DNA of 64,000 nt from DATLLJ01 sp035537875 (GTDB lineage Bacteria; Acidobacteriota; Vicinamibacteria; Vicinamibacterales; CAVVIG01). This document shows, piece after piece, positions 53,658 to 63,122 of this stretch. The translations under genes and the position numbers were made by a program. The stretch's first letter is position 1. Every line of letters begins with the position of its first letter. The notes beneath the pieces were generated by a model. It saw only the letters and a list, made by a program, of their open reading frames with translations. It made no database searches and was not told where the DNA came from. The stretch covers positions 1-64,000 of the forward strand of contig DATLLJ010000136.1 in assembly GCA_035537875.1 (NCBI GenBank), given 5' to 3'.

Positions 53658-55037
53658 ATGACCAAATTCCCCAAATCAGTCTTCGTGTGTCAGGAATGCG
53701 GCGCGCAGTCGCCCAAGTGGATGGGACGGTGCACCGAGTGCGGGGCCTGGAACTCGTTCGTCGAGGAACGGGCGTCAGGCGAATCGCCATCGGCGGCGCA
53801 CCGGTACTCCAGCGCGGGAACGCGGTCCGAGGCCCGGCTGTACTCCGCGATCGAGATGACGGAGCATTCCCGCGTGTCGACCTCCATCGGCGAGCTGGAC
53901 CGCGTGCTCGGCGGAGGCGTCGTGCCCGGCTCGCTCGTGCTGCTCGGCGGCGAACCCGGCATCGGGAAATCGACGCTCCTGCTGCAGGCGGCGGCCAACA
54001 TGGCGCGGACGGTCGGTCCGGTGTTGTACAGCTCAGGCGAGGAATCCGAGCATCAGATCAAGTCACGGGGCGAGAGGCTCGGCGTCGGCACGGCGCCGCT
54101 CTATCTCCTCGCAGAAACCTGCCTCGAGCGCATCCTTGAAGAGATCTCGCGAATCAAACCGGCGCTCGTCATCGTCGATTCGATACAAACGGTGTACTCG
54201 CTGAAGTTCCAGTCGGCGCCAGGCAGCATCAGCCAGGTGCGCGAGGCCGCCACGCAGCTGCTGTTTCGCGCCAAAGCGCAGAACATCCCGACGTTTCTGG
54301 TGGGCCATGTCACCAAGGACGGCAGCCTGGCTGGCCCCAAGGCGCTCGAGCACGTCGTCGATACCGTGTTGTACTTCGAAGGAGAGCGCCACCACTCGCA
54401 TCGAGTCGTTCGAGCGGTGAAGAACCGGTTCGGGGCGGTGAGCGAGTTGGGGGTGTTCGAGATGACATCCGGTGGGCTGCGGCCCGTGCCCAACCCGTCG
54501 CGGCTCTTCCTGGCGGAGAAACCAGCCCATGCTCCCGGGTCCGCCGTGCTGTGCACCATCGAGGGCTCGCGGCCGATTCTCGTGGAGGTCCAGGCGCTCG
54601 TCAGCACCAGCAGCTATGGGACCGCGCGGCGCATGGCCAGCGGCATCGATCAGCAGCGGCTGGCGCTGCTGCTGGCGGTGCTGGAGAAGCGCGCCGGTCT
54701 GAATCTGATGGGCGAAGACGTGTTCGTCAACGTGGCGGGAGGGCTCGCGGTCGATGAGCCGGCGTCCGACCTCGGCGTGCTTGCCGCGATCGCCTCGAGC
54801 GTGAGAAACCGGGCGATTCCATCGACCACGGCCATGTTCGGTGAGGTCGGGTTGGCCGGAGAGGTCCGCGGCATCCCGCAATCGGCGCTTCGCGTCCGCG
54901 AGGCGGCCCAGATGGGATTCCGCCGCTGCATCCTGCCCGAGGCCAACATCGACCCCGCCGAGGGATCCGCGGTCGGGGACTGCGAGCTCGTCGGCGTCCG
55001 CACTGTCGCCGACGCGTTGGAGCAGATGCTCACGTGA
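53658..55037 (+). CDS. radA: DNA repair protein RadA
   Basis: A 459-aa protein: N-terminal zinc finger CQECGAQSPKWMGRCTECG, RecA-like ATPase with Walker A GGEPGIGKST, the RadA motif VKNRFG, and the C-terminal Lon-like domain (VFVNVAGGLAVDEPASDLG, FGEVGLAGEVRG). It is a branch-migration helicase in recombination. The ATG is embedded in a GATGACGC-GATGACCA word motif, 4 bp after the alr stop. Confidence 0.97.
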   Translation: MTKFPKSVFVCQECGAQSPKWMGRCTECGAWNSFVEERASGESPSAAHRYSSAGTRSEARLYSAIEMTEHSRVSTSIGELDRVLGGGVVPGSLVLLGGEPGIGKSTLLLQAAANMARTVGPVLYSSGEESEHQIKSRGERLGVGTAPLYLLAETCLERILEEISRIKPALVIVDSIQTVYSLKFQSAPGSISQVREAATQLLFRAKAQNIPTFLVGHVTKDGSLAGPKALEHVVDTVLYFEGERHHSHRVVRAVKNRFGAVSELGVFEMTSGGLRPVPNPSRLFLAEKPAHAPGSAVLCTIEGSRPILVEVQALVSTSSYGTARRMASGIDQQRLALLLAVLEKRAGLNLMGEDVFVNVAGGLAVDEPASDLGVLAAIASSVRNRAIPSTTAMFGEVGLAGEVRGIPQSALRVREAAQMGFRRCILPEANIDPAEGSAVGDCELVGVRTVADALEQMLT

Positions 55038-55058
55038 ATCCCGCAATCAGATGACCCG

Positions 55059-55850
55059 ATGACCAGATTCCTCGTCCCTCCTTTTCATTGGTGGCGGACG
55101 GTCTTCTATCTGATTCCAGCCATCAGTGTCTATACGGTGGTGCTCGGGGCGGCCTCCCTCGTCTCCAGCCTCTTCGATCGGAGAGGATATTTCGCGCACG
55201 GCTGCGCGCGAGCCTGGTCCTGGCTGATCCTGAGGACGACGGGTGTGCGCGTCGCCGTCGAGGGATTGGAGCGGGTCACGGCAGGGACGACCTACGTCTT
55301 CGTCTCCAATCACCAGAGCATTTACGACACGCCGGTGATCTTCGCGTCGCTGCCGTTCCAGCTTCGGATCATCGCCAAGACCTCCCTCGCCCGTTTTCCC
55401 GTGCTCGGCTGGCACCTGAGACGCGGGGGACACCTGTTCGTCGATCGCCGGCATCCGGACCGGGCCGGCATTCTCAGGCGCTGGCGCGCGCTCGTCTCGG
55501 AGGGTCTCTCGCTGCTGATTTTCGCCGAAGGCACACGCAACGCGGACGGGCATGTCGCCAGGTTCAAAGCAGGAAGCTTTCTGCTCGCGATAGAGGCGGG
55601 TCTGCCGATCGTCCCTCTCGCGGTCATCAACACACGTCAGGTCATGCCGAAGGGACGGCTTCGCACCGAGCCGGCCGATGTGCGTCTGATCGTCCACGAT
55701 CCCATGCAGCCGCCAGCGATCGAGGCACCCACGACGCAGGACGCCAAGGCGCTGGCCGATCGTGTCCACGCCATCGTTGCGGACACGGTCGGGAAATTGC
55801 AGAATTGCAGGATTGCAGGATTGCAGGAAGGGCGAAGGACAACGGAGTAA
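55059..55850 (+). CDS. plsC: 1-acyl-sn-glycerol-3-phosphate acyltransferase
   Basis: A 263-aa membrane enzyme of phosphatidic acid synthesis. There are two N-terminal hydrophobic segments, acyltransferase motif I NHQSIYD (HxxxxD), motif II near RIIAKTSLARFPVLGWHL, motif III FAEGTRNADG, and motif IV LPIVPLAVIN. The last residues (LQNCRIAGLQEGRRTTE) are encoded by the CAGRATTG repeat of locus C, so the tail is not conserved. Start codon lies in another GATGACC word motif. Confidence 0.92.
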   Translation: MTRFLVPPFHWWRTVFYLIPAISVYTVVLGAASLVSSLFDRRGYFAHGCARAWSWLILRTTGVRVAVEGLERVTAGTTYVFVSNHQSIYDTPVIFASLPFQLRIIAKTSLARFPVLGWHLRRGGHLFVDRRHPDRAGILRRWRALVSEGLSLLIFAEGTRNADGHVARFKAGSFLLAIEAGLPIVPLAVINTRQVMPKGRLRTEPADVRLIVHDPMQPPAIEAPTTQDAKALADRVHAIVADTVGKLQNCRIAGLQEGRRTTE

Positions 55851-55904
55851 ATAATTCATCCTTTTTCCTTTCTGCAATCCTGCAATCCTGCAATCCTGCA
55901 ATTT
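55796..55904. repeat. CAGRATTG octamer array with inverted arm (locus C)
   Basis: ATTGCAGA, ATTGCAGG, ATTGCAGG, ATTGCAGG, then AAGGGCGAAGGAC and other unique bases around the plsC stop, then CTGCAATC, CTGCAATC, CTGCAATC, CTGCAATT. The first arm is inside the plsC coding region; the second ends 15 bp before the ispDF start. Confidence 0.85.
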
Positions 55905-55918
55905 CGTGATCTCTGTGT

Positions 55919-57088
55919 ATGTATGTGACCGCGATTATCGCCGCCGGCGGCCGCGGCGTACGATTTGGCGCCGAACGGCCTAAGCAACTGCTGACGATCG
56001 GCCGTGGCACGCTGCTCGAGCGGAGCGTCGAGGCATTTCTCGCTCATCGCTCGATTGATGCCGTGGTAGTCGCGCTGCCTCCAGAACTGCTGGCGGCTCC
56101 GCCGCCGTACCTCCGGAGCGCGACCAAGCCGCTGCGACTGGTCGCTGGCGGCACCCGTCGGCAGGATTCGGTTTACAACGCCTTTCAGGCGACGGACCAG
56201 GGAAGCGACGTCATTCTCGTGCACGACGCCGCACGTCCCTTCGTGTCACCCGATCTGATTGGACGGACCATCGGTGCGGCCGTGGCCCATGGGGCCGCCA
56301 TCGCCGCGCTCGAGGTGAACGATACGGTCAAGCGCGTGAACGAGGTGAACGGCGAGCGTGTCATCGCCGAGACGATTCCGCGCAACACGATCGTCCTCGC
56401 CCAGACGCCTCAGGCCTTCAGGCGTGAGGTGCTGGCCGCCGCCGTCGCGCTGGGGCAAACGGGGTCCGAAGCGACCGACGAGGCCGCCCTGGCCGAGCGG
56501 GCTGGCTACCCAGTGCACGTCGTGGCCGGCGAATCGGGCAACGTCAAAATTACGACGGCGCAGGATCTCGAGGAGGCCCGTCGGCGGGCGGGGCCCGTGA
56601 CGACGGGTCGTGCAGGCGTCGGATACGACCTGCATCGGCTCGTGGCCGGACGCCAGCTGATTCTCGGCGGCGTGGCCGTTCCCGCCGAGCGTGGTGCGCT
56701 CGGCCACTCGGACGCCGACGTGATCTGTCATGCCGTGACCGATGCCATTCTGGGAGCCGGCTCGCTCGGTGACATCGGGCTTCACTTTCCCGATTCCGAT
56801 CCGCGATGGAAGGATGCGAGCAGCGTCGGCATGCTTCGCCATGCCGTTCGGTTGGCCGCAGACGGCGGCTTCGACGTCGAGAACATCGACGTGACCGTGG
56901 TGCTCGAATCGCCCAGGCTTCGCGCGTATATCGAGGCGATTCGTGCGTCATTGGCGGCCGCCGTGGAAATCGACCTGGGGCGGATTAGCGTCAAGGCGAA
57001 AACCAATGAAGGGGTCGACGCGGTAGGACGCGGCGAGGCCATTGCCGCGCACGCGATCGCGATGCTGCGGCCGAGGACGAGCGTTTGA
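55919..57088 (+). CDS. ispDF: bifunctional IspD-IspF (MEP cytidylyltransferase / MECDP synthase)
   Basis: A 389-aa fusion of two MEP-pathway enzymes. IspD part (about 1-225): TAIIAAGGRGVRFGAERPKQ, VHDAARPFVSPDLI, ETIPRNTIVLAQTPQAFRRE. IspF part (from about 230): GYDLHRLV, LGHSDADVICHAVTDAILG, GLHFPDSDPRWKDASS, and the C-terminal AKTNEGVDAVGRGEAIAAHA. Fused IspDF is known from Alphaproteobacteria, Epsilonproteobacteria and others. Together with ispE upstream, three of the pathway genes are in this run. Confidence 0.96.
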   Translation: MYVTAIIAAGGRGVRFGAERPKQLLTIGRGTLLERSVEAFLAHRSIDAVVVALPPELLAAPPPYLRSATKPLRLVAGGTRRQDSVYNAFQATDQGSDVILVHDAARPFVSPDLIGRTIGAAVAHGAAIAALEVNDTVKRVNEVNGERVIAETIPRNTIVLAQTPQAFRREVLAAAVALGQTGSEATDEAALAERAGYPVHVVAGESGNVKITTAQDLEEARRRAGPVTTGRAGVGYDLHRLVAGRQLILGGVAVPAERGALGHSDADVICHAVTDAILGAGSLGDIGLHFPDSDPRWKDASSVGMLRHAVRLAADGGFDVENIDVTVVLESPRLRAYIEAIRASLAAAVEIDLGRISVKAKTNEGVDAVGRGEAIAAHAIAMLRPRTSV

Positions 57089-57089
57089 G

Positions 57090-58610
57090 ATGAGAGTCAG
57101 ATTCGCGCCGAGCCCTACCGGCCAGCTTCATGTCGGCAACGCCCGCACGGCGTTGTTCAACTGGCTGCTCGCCCGCGGCGGGTCGGGTGGTGTCTTCATC
57201 CTGCGCATCGAGGATACCGACGCCGAGCGCTCGACCCGGGAGTCCGAGGCCGCGATGGCGGAGGATCTCCGCTGGTTGGGCCTCGACTGGGACGAAGGCC
57301 CTGATATCGGCGGCCCCCACGGCCCATATAGGCAGTCCGAGCGGCTGCACCTGTATCAATCCTACGCTCAGGAGCTCCTGAGTGCCGGGAACGCGTACTA
57401 CTGCTTCTGCTCTCCAGGACAGCTCGAAGCCGATCGTCAGGCTGCGCTTTCGGAAGGCCGTCCCGTGAAGTACGCCGGGACTTGTCGTCAGCTGTCGGCG
57501 GTTCAGGTCGCCGGGCGGTTGACGGCCGGCGAACATGCGGCCATTCGCTTTCGCGTGCCTGAACGGGACGCTGTGGTGTTCACCGATCTCGTCCGCGGCG
57601 AGGTGCGATTCGCCATCGACGTCATCGGCGATCCCGTCGTTCTTCGCGCGGATGGCACGCCCGCCTACAACTTTGCCGTCGTGGTGGACGACGCGTTGAT
57701 GGAGGTGACGCACGCCATTCGAGGGGAAGATCACCTCTCGAACACGCCGAGGCAGATTCTGCTCTACGACGCGCTCGGCTTCACACCGCCGCAGTTCGCG
57801 CATCTGGCGCTGGTCATGGGGCCCGATCACAGCCCCCTGTCGAAGCGTCACGGCGCGACATCGGTGGCCGAGTTCAGGACGCGAGGCTATCTGCCTGAAG
57901 CGATGGTCAACTACCTCGCGTTGATCGGGTGGTCGCCTCGCGGAGACGCCGCCGATAGTTCGTCCGGAGACGACTCCGAGCTGGTTCCCATCGACCAGCT
58001 CGCGCGCCGCTTCTCGCTCGACCGCGTCGGTCACAGTCCCGGCGTGTTCGACGAAGAAAAGCTCGCATGGGTGAACCGCCATTATCTGAAGACGGCCGAT
58101 CCGGCGAGAATCGCCGAACTGTCGGTGCCGTTCTTCGTCGAGGCTGGCATCCCGATGGCGCCCGACGATGTGGGGATCAGGTTCTTGACGGCAGCGATGG
58201 CGATGGTGACCTCCTCCGTCGATCGACTGTCACAGGTGCCCGCGCGGCTGGCCTTTCTGTTCGACTACGATGCCGAACGCACCCTGACCGACGAACAGCT
58301 GCGTCGCGAGATGAGCAGCGAAGGGGCGCGGGCCGTGGCGGTCGCGTTGGCCGAAGAGCTTGCTGGCGCTCCACGGCTCGATCGGGAACGCTTTCGCGCC
58401 GTCGCGAGCCAGGTAAAAGCCCGGACGGGACAGAAGGCGCGGGCGCTGTTTCATCCGATCCGCCTCGCCCTCACGGGCCGCCCGGAAGGTCCGGAGCTCG
58501 ATCTCGCGGTCCCGGCGCTCGATCTCGGAGCCGATCTGCCGACGCACGCAGGAATTCCACCGATTGCCGGCTCACGCGAGCGCGCGGCGGCGTTTGCCGC
58601 GGCTCTCTGA
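57090..58610 (+). CDS. gltX: glutamyl-tRNA synthetase
   Basis: A 506-aa class I synthetase. RVRFAPSPTGQLHVGNARTALFN carries the HIGH-like HVGN, LRIEDTDAERS follows, and PLSKRHGAT is the KMSKS-like motif. YCFCSP near residue 105 belongs to a zinc or editing-free connection. ATG 57090 starts the conserved N-terminus and lies 1 base past the ispDF stop. Could be a discriminating or non-discriminating form; no gatCAB in the window. Confidence 0.96.
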   Translation: MRVRFAPSPTGQLHVGNARTALFNWLLARGGSGGVFILRIEDTDAERSTRESEAAMAEDLRWLGLDWDEGPDIGGPHGPYRQSERLHLYQSYAQELLSAGNAYYCFCSPGQLEADRQAALSEGRPVKYAGTCRQLSAVQVAGRLTAGEHAAIRFRVPERDAVVFTDLVRGEVRFAIDVIGDPVVLRADGTPAYNFAVVVDDALMEVTHAIRGEDHLSNTPRQILLYDALGFTPPQFAHLALVMGPDHSPLSKRHGATSVAEFRTRGYLPEAMVNYLALIGWSPRGDAADSSSGDDSELVPIDQLARRFSLDRVGHSPGVFDEEKLAWVNRHYLKTADPARIAELSVPFFVEAGIPMAPDDVGIRFLTAAMAMVTSSVDRLSQVPARLAFLFDYDAERTLTDEQLRREMSSEGARAVAVALAEELAGAPRLDRERFRAVASQVKARTGQKARALFHPIRLALTGRPEGPELDLAVPALDLGADLPTHAGIPPIAGSRERAAAFAAAL

Positions 58611-58612
58611 GG

Positions 58613-59410
58613 ATGGTGATCTACGGCATCAATCCGGTGCTCGAGGCGGTGCGCGCCGGCCGAGTCACCGCCATCCGGATCGCCGCCCGCCATGACGACC
58701 GGCTGGCGGCGCTGCTTCGGCTCGCCGACGAAAAGCACGTCGCCGTGACGCGCGTAGCGACGCCCGCGCTCGACCGCCTGGCTCGCGGCGGAGCTCACCA
58801 GGGCGTGGTTGCCGAAGCCCGGGAGCTCGAGCACGCTGGCGTCGCGGATCTGATAGCGCGCGCGTCGGGTTCACCGCTCATCGTGGTGCTCGACGGCATC
58901 GAGGATCCCCACAATGTCGGGGCGATCTTGCGAACCGTTGATGCGGCCGGGGCCCACGGCGTGGTCCGCCAGTCGCGCCGGGCGGCGCCACTGGGTGGCG
59001 CGGCGGCCAAAGCCTCGGCAGGTGCGGTGGCGCACGTCGCTGTCGCCGACGTCGTGAATATCGCTCGTGCGCTCGAGGAGTTGAAGCGGGCGGGTGTCTG
59101 GACGGTCGGGCTGGCCGGGGATGCGGCCAAGCGCTACGACGAAATCGACTTCACGCTGCCGACAGCCGTGGTGCTCGGGGCGGAGGGCGGTGGGCTCCGC
59201 CGGCTGGTCCGGGAGCGGTGTGACTGGCTGGTCTCGATTCCGATGGCGGGGCATGTGGACAGCCTGAACGTCTCGGTAGCCACCGGCATCGCGCTGTTCG
59301 AGGCGGTCCGACAACGGCGCCATGCCGGTGGGCAGTCCTCGCCGCCCGGCGGGTCGTCTGAAGGAAGGTTAGATGCCCGGATCGGTCGGACTTCGGCTTT
59401 TCGGGTATAG
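58613..59410 (+). CDS. rlmB: 23S rRNA 2'-O-methyltransferase, RlmB/TrmH family (SpoU)
   Basis: About 265 aa from ATG 58613, 2 bp past the gltX stop. N-terminal SpoU substrate domain (IYGINPVLEAVRAGRV, RGGAHQGVVAEA), then the SpoU core: DGIEDPHNVGAILRTVDAAG (motif 1, catalytic Arg), VVLGAEGGGLRRLVRERCD (motif 2) and IPMAGHVDSLNVSVATGIALFE (motif 3). It methylates G2251 in E. coli; here the exact target is inferred from the family. A poorly conserved Gly/Ser/Arg tail follows the core. Confidence 0.92.
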   Translation: MVIYGINPVLEAVRAGRVTAIRIAARHDDRLAALLRLADEKHVAVTRVATPALDRLARGGAHQGVVAEARELEHAGVADLIARASGSPLIVVLDGIEDPHNVGAILRTVDAAGAHGVVRQSRRAAPLGGAAAKASAGAVAHVAVADVVNIARALEELKRAGVWTVGLAGDAAKRYDEIDFTLPTAVVLGAEGGGLRRLVRERCDWLVSIPMAGHVDSLNVSVATGIALFEAVRQRRHAGGQSSPPGGSSEGRLDARIGRTSAFRV

Positions 59411-59462
59411 TAAAGGGTTACCGGCGAGACCGAGGCCGGCCAGGAGCTGGGCGCACAACAGG

Positions 59463-59492
59463 TTGCACGTATGGCACAGGATGTGCTAAAGT
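59463..59492 (+). promoter_or_regulatory. candidate promoter of the tRNA-tuf-rplK operon
   Basis: TTGCAC at 59463 and TAAAGT at 59487, 18 bp apart, match the sigma-70 -35 and -10 boxes. Expected start is near 59499, five bases before the first tRNA. It is preceded by rlmB with no other gene between. Confidence 0.5.
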
Positions 59493-59503
59493 TTGCGTTT
59501 TGT

Positions 59504-59580
59504 GCTGGCGTAGCTCAGGCCGGTAGAGCAGCTGATTTGTAATCAGCAGGTCGGGGGTTCAAATCCCTTCGCCAGCTCCA
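59504..59580 (+). tRNA. tRNA-Thr (anticodon TGT)
   Basis: Acceptor GCTGGCG/CGCCAGC, anticodon stem GCTGA/TCAGC with loop TTTGTAA, so anticodon TGT (ACA). T-arm GGGGG-TTCAAAT-CCCTT. CCA encoded. First of four tRNAs before tuf. Confidence 0.95.
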
Positions 59581-59630
59581 TCGAACTGAAAGCGTTCAGG
59601 AAAACATCACGTTTCCACAACACAGCAGCT

Positions 59631-59717
59631 GGCGAGGTAGCGAAGCGGTCAAACGCAGCAGACTGTAAATCTGTCGCCCTAGCGGCTTCGAAGGTTCGAG
59701 TCCTTCCCTCGCCACCA
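59631..59717 (+). tRNA. tRNA-Tyr (anticodon GTA)
   Basis: Acceptor GGCGAGG/CCTCGCC; anticodon loop CTGTAAA gives GTA (TAC/TAT). There is the long variable arm expected for tRNA-Tyr. T-arm GAAGG-TTCGAGT-CCTTC. CCA encoded. Confidence 0.95.
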
Positions 59718-59745
59718 ATACGGGCGAAGCGAGCGTGCGGGAGAG

Positions 59746-59820
59746 GCGGGAGTAACTCAGTGGTAGAGTCACAGCCTTCCAAGCTGTTGGTCGCGGGTTC
59801 GATCCCCGTCTCCCGCTCCA
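59746..59820 (+). tRNA. tRNA-Gly (anticodon TCC)
   Basis: Acceptor GCGGGAG/CTCCCGC; anticodon stem ACAGC/GCTGT with loop CTTCCAA, anticodon TCC (GGA/GGG). T-arm GCGGG-TTCGATC-CCCGT. CCA encoded. Confidence 0.95.
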
Positions 59821-59941
59821 ACCTTCGCTCGCGTGAATGCGGAGCGAACTCCGGTTGGCAAACCAGTACGAAGGCAGGGGTCGGCAACAGGGCACCGAGG
59901 ACGGCGGGGCCGACGTGTCGGCCGGAGCGCGAGGCGCGAAG

Positions 59942-60017
<76 letters not shown>

Positions 60018-60113
60018 ACCTAGCGGCATACGAGCAGCGATCCCCGGCGCCCGGTTGCGGCGGGGTGCGACAGAATCTGAGACGAGACAGCAAAACGCGC
60101 GAGGTTCGTTGAC

Positions 60114-61313
<1,200 letters not shown>

Positions 61314-61317
61314 TCAC

Positions 61318-61400
61318 GTAGAGGTTGGAGGTTCGAGGCTGGAGGCTCGTGGGATCGGAGGAGTTCTTCTAACCTCCAGCCCTGACCTCTAACCTCTCAC
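61318..61400. repeat. RGAGGYT heptamer array with inverted arm (locus F)
   Basis: AGAGGTT, GGAGGTT, CGAGGCT, GGAGGCT, then a spacer of about 22 bp, then AACCTCC, AGCCCTG, ACCTCTA, ACCTCTC, the inverted words. It lies between tuf and rpmG and ends about 10 bp before the rpmG start. Confidence 0.85.
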
Positions 61401-61409
61401 ACGAAAACA

Positions 61410-61559
61410 ATGAGAGACATCGTCACCCTCGCGTGCACCGAGTGCAAACGACGGAACTACAGCACGACGAAGAACAAGAAGAAGACGACCGAACGGCTGG
61501 AGATGAGCAAGTACTGTCGTTTCTGCCGGAAGCACACGGGACACAGGGAGTCGAAATAA
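61410..61559 (+). CDS. rpmG: 50S ribosomal protein L33
   Basis: A 49-aa bL33: MRDIVTLACTECKRRNYSTT, KNKKKTTERLEMSKYC, RFCRKHTGHRESK. Two Cys pairs (CTEC, CRFC) form the zinc-bound version. It is too short for many ORF scans but sits in its usual place between tuf and secE. Confidence 0.97.
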   Translation: MRDIVTLACTECKRRNYSTTKNKKKTTERLEMSKYCRFCRKHTGHRESK

Positions 61560-61632
61560 CTGGGTCATCTGGTCATTGAGTTCGTCAATCCAATGACGCA
61601 ACGACCAGATGTCCCGATTCATTGGTCACCCG
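61560..61632. repeat. GATGACCA-type word repeat with inverted copies
   Basis: ggtcatctggtcattg is followed by ccaatgacgcaacgaccagatg and later attggtcac: the word GGTCAT(C/T) and its reverse complement alternate. It fills the rpmG to tRNA-Trp interval. Related words overlap the radA and plsC start codons (53645-53670 and 55045-55070). Confidence 0.7.
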
Positions 61633-61635
61633 TGA

Positions 61636-61711
61636 AGGCCAGTAGCTCAATTGGCAGAGCACCGGTCTCCAAAACCGGGGGTTGGGGGTTCGATTCCCTC
61701 CTGGCCTGCCA
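61636..61711 (+). tRNA. tRNA-Trp (anticodon CCA)
   Basis: Acceptor AGGCCAG/CTGGCCT; anticodon stem CCGGT/ACCGG with loop CTCCAAA gives CCA (TGG). T-arm TGGGGG-TTCGATT-CCCTC. 3' CCA encoded. Located between rpmG and secE, the standard position. Confidence 0.95.
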
Positions 61712-61804
61712 GCCTTCGCGTCCGGGTGCGGAGGCCTGCCGTGAGCTTCGGCTGGCAGACCCGGCCGACGGCGGACCCCAACGGGCAGTTAGAAGTTTGA
61801 AGTT

Positions 61805-62059
61805 GTGAGAGCAAATGTGGCCGTAAATCTTGAGCCGGTGAAGGAGGCCGCGGGAAGCCGCGTCGAGCGCGTGCGGCTCTTCCTGAGCGAGGTCCGCAAC
61901 GAACTGAAGCGCGTGACGTGGCCGAGCCAGGCCGAAGTCTACGCCACGACGGTCGTGGTCATCCTCGTTTCGATCTTCTTCGGCATGTACCTGTTTCTGC
62001 TCGACATCACGTTCGGGCGCATCGTGCAGTGGATTCTGAACCGATTTGGTGCCGTATGA
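61805..62059 (+). CDS. secE: preprotein translocase subunit SecE
   Basis: An 84-aa single-pass protein, the short form: VRLFLSEVRNELKRVTWPSQAEV before the helix VVVILVSIFFGMYLFLLDITF. It stabilises SecY in the SecYEG channel. GTG 61805 has only a weak ribosome-binding site; another GTG (61817) is in frame just after. The nuoG-like overlap pattern seen elsewhere recurs here: nusG overlaps its stop (ATGA). Confidence 0.95.
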   Translation: MRANVAVNLEPVKEAAGSRVERVRLFLSEVRNELKRVTWPSQAEVYATTVVVILVSIFFGMYLFLLDITFGRIVQWILNRFGAV

Positions 62060-62598
62060 CCGAGGTCGCCACCAAGAACTGGTACATCGTCCATACCTAC
62101 TCGGGATTCGAGAAGAAGGTGGCCGAATCGCTGGCCGAGCGGGTGAAGGCGTACGGGCTGCAGAACGACATCGGTGAGGTGCTGATTCCCACCGAGGACG
62201 TCGTCGAAATGCGGGGCGGCAAGAAAGTCGTGACGGCCAAACGCTTCTTTCCCGGCTACATCCTGGTCGAGATGCACATGTCCGACCATGCGTGGCACGT
62301 GGTGAAGAACACGCCGAAAGTCACCGGCTTCGTGGGAGCCGGGGCCAAGCCGACGCCGCTCAGCAAAGACGAAGTCGATCAGATTCTGCAGCAGGTCAGG
62401 ACCGCGGCTGAGAAGCCGAAGCCAAAGTACATGTTCGAAAAGGGCGAACAGGTCCGGATCAACGAGGGCCCCTTCACCAGCTTCAACGGCGTCGTGGACG
62501 AGGTCAACCTCGACAGGAACACGCTGAAGGTGATGGTGACGATCTTCGGGAGGTCGACGCCCGTGGAGCTCGATTTCCTGCAGGTGGAGAAGATTTGA
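62056..62598 (+). CDS. nusG: transcription termination/antitermination factor NusG
   Basis: A 180-aa NusG from ATG 62056 (overlaps the secE stop). NGN domain: NWYIVHTYSGFEKKVAESL, GYILVEMHMSDHAWHVVKNTP. KOW domain: FEKGEQVRINEGPFTSFNGVVDEVN, ending in FGRSTPVELDFLQVEKI. It binds RNA polymerase and links transcription with translation or Rho. Confidence 0.97.
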   Translation: MTEVATKNWYIVHTYSGFEKKVAESLAERVKAYGLQNDIGEVLIPTEDVVEMRGGKKVVTAKRFFPGYILVEMHMSDHAWHVVKNTPKVTGFVGAGAKPTPLSKDEVDQILQQVRTAAEKPKPKYMFEKGEQVRINEGPFTSFNGVVDEVNLDRNTLKVMVTIFGRSTPVELDFLQVEKI

Positions 62599-62653
62599 AC
62601 GGTCCGCGCGGGGGTAGAGCCCCACGCGCCGCGCAGAAAAGTACACACGGACA

Positions 62654-63079
62654 ATGGCCAAAAAAATTCAGGCTCTCGTGAAGCTCCAGATTGCCGCCGG
62701 CAAGGCGACCCCGGCCCCCCCGGTGGGCACGGCGCTCGGCCCGCAGGGCGTCAACATCATGGACTTCTGCAAGAACTTCAATGCCAAGACGGCGAAGGAC
62801 GAAGGGTTGATCATTCCGGTCGTCGTCACCGTCTACGCGGATCGTTCGTACAGCTTCATCACGAAAACACCGCCGGCCGCCGTGCTGCTCAAACGCGCGG
62901 CGAACATTGCCAAGGGTTCGGCCGAGCCGAACAAGACCAAGGTCGGCACCGTGACCGCGAAGCAGGTGGAAGACATCGCGAAGCTGAAGATGCCGGATTT
63001 GAACGCCGAGTCGCTCGAGGCGGCCGTGAAGACCGTGGCCGGAACGGCGCGTTCGATGGGACTGGACGTGATTTCGTAG
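62654..63079 (+). CDS. rplK: 50S ribosomal protein L11
   Basis: A 141-aa uL11: KKIQALVKLQIAAGKATPAPPVGTALGPQGVNIMDFCKNFN, PVVVTVYADRSYSFITKTPPAAVLLKRA, and C-terminal SLEAAVKTVAGTARSMGLDV. It binds the GTPase-associated 23S region. Length is the family standard. Confidence 0.98.
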   Translation: MAKKIQALVKLQIAAGKATPAPPVGTALGPQGVNIMDFCKNFNAKTAKDEGLIIPVVVTVYADRSYSFITKTPPAAVLLKRAANIAKGSAEPNKTKVGTVTAKQVEDIAKLKMPDLNAESLEAAVKTVAGTARSMGLDVIS

Positions 63080-63122
63080 CGGCGCCCTGAGCCTGACGCC
63101 CGAGCCTTCAACAGGTGAGCCT

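Noticed and set aside
36417..55904. CRISPR arrays at the CAGRATTG or heptamer loci
   Set aside because: Units are 7-9 bp with no unique spacers of constant length, and there are no cas genes.
59821..59941. a further tRNA or small RNA between tRNA-Gly and tRNA-Thr(GGT)
   Set aside because: No cloverleaf, no T-arm consensus and no conserved structure found by eye in these 121 bp.
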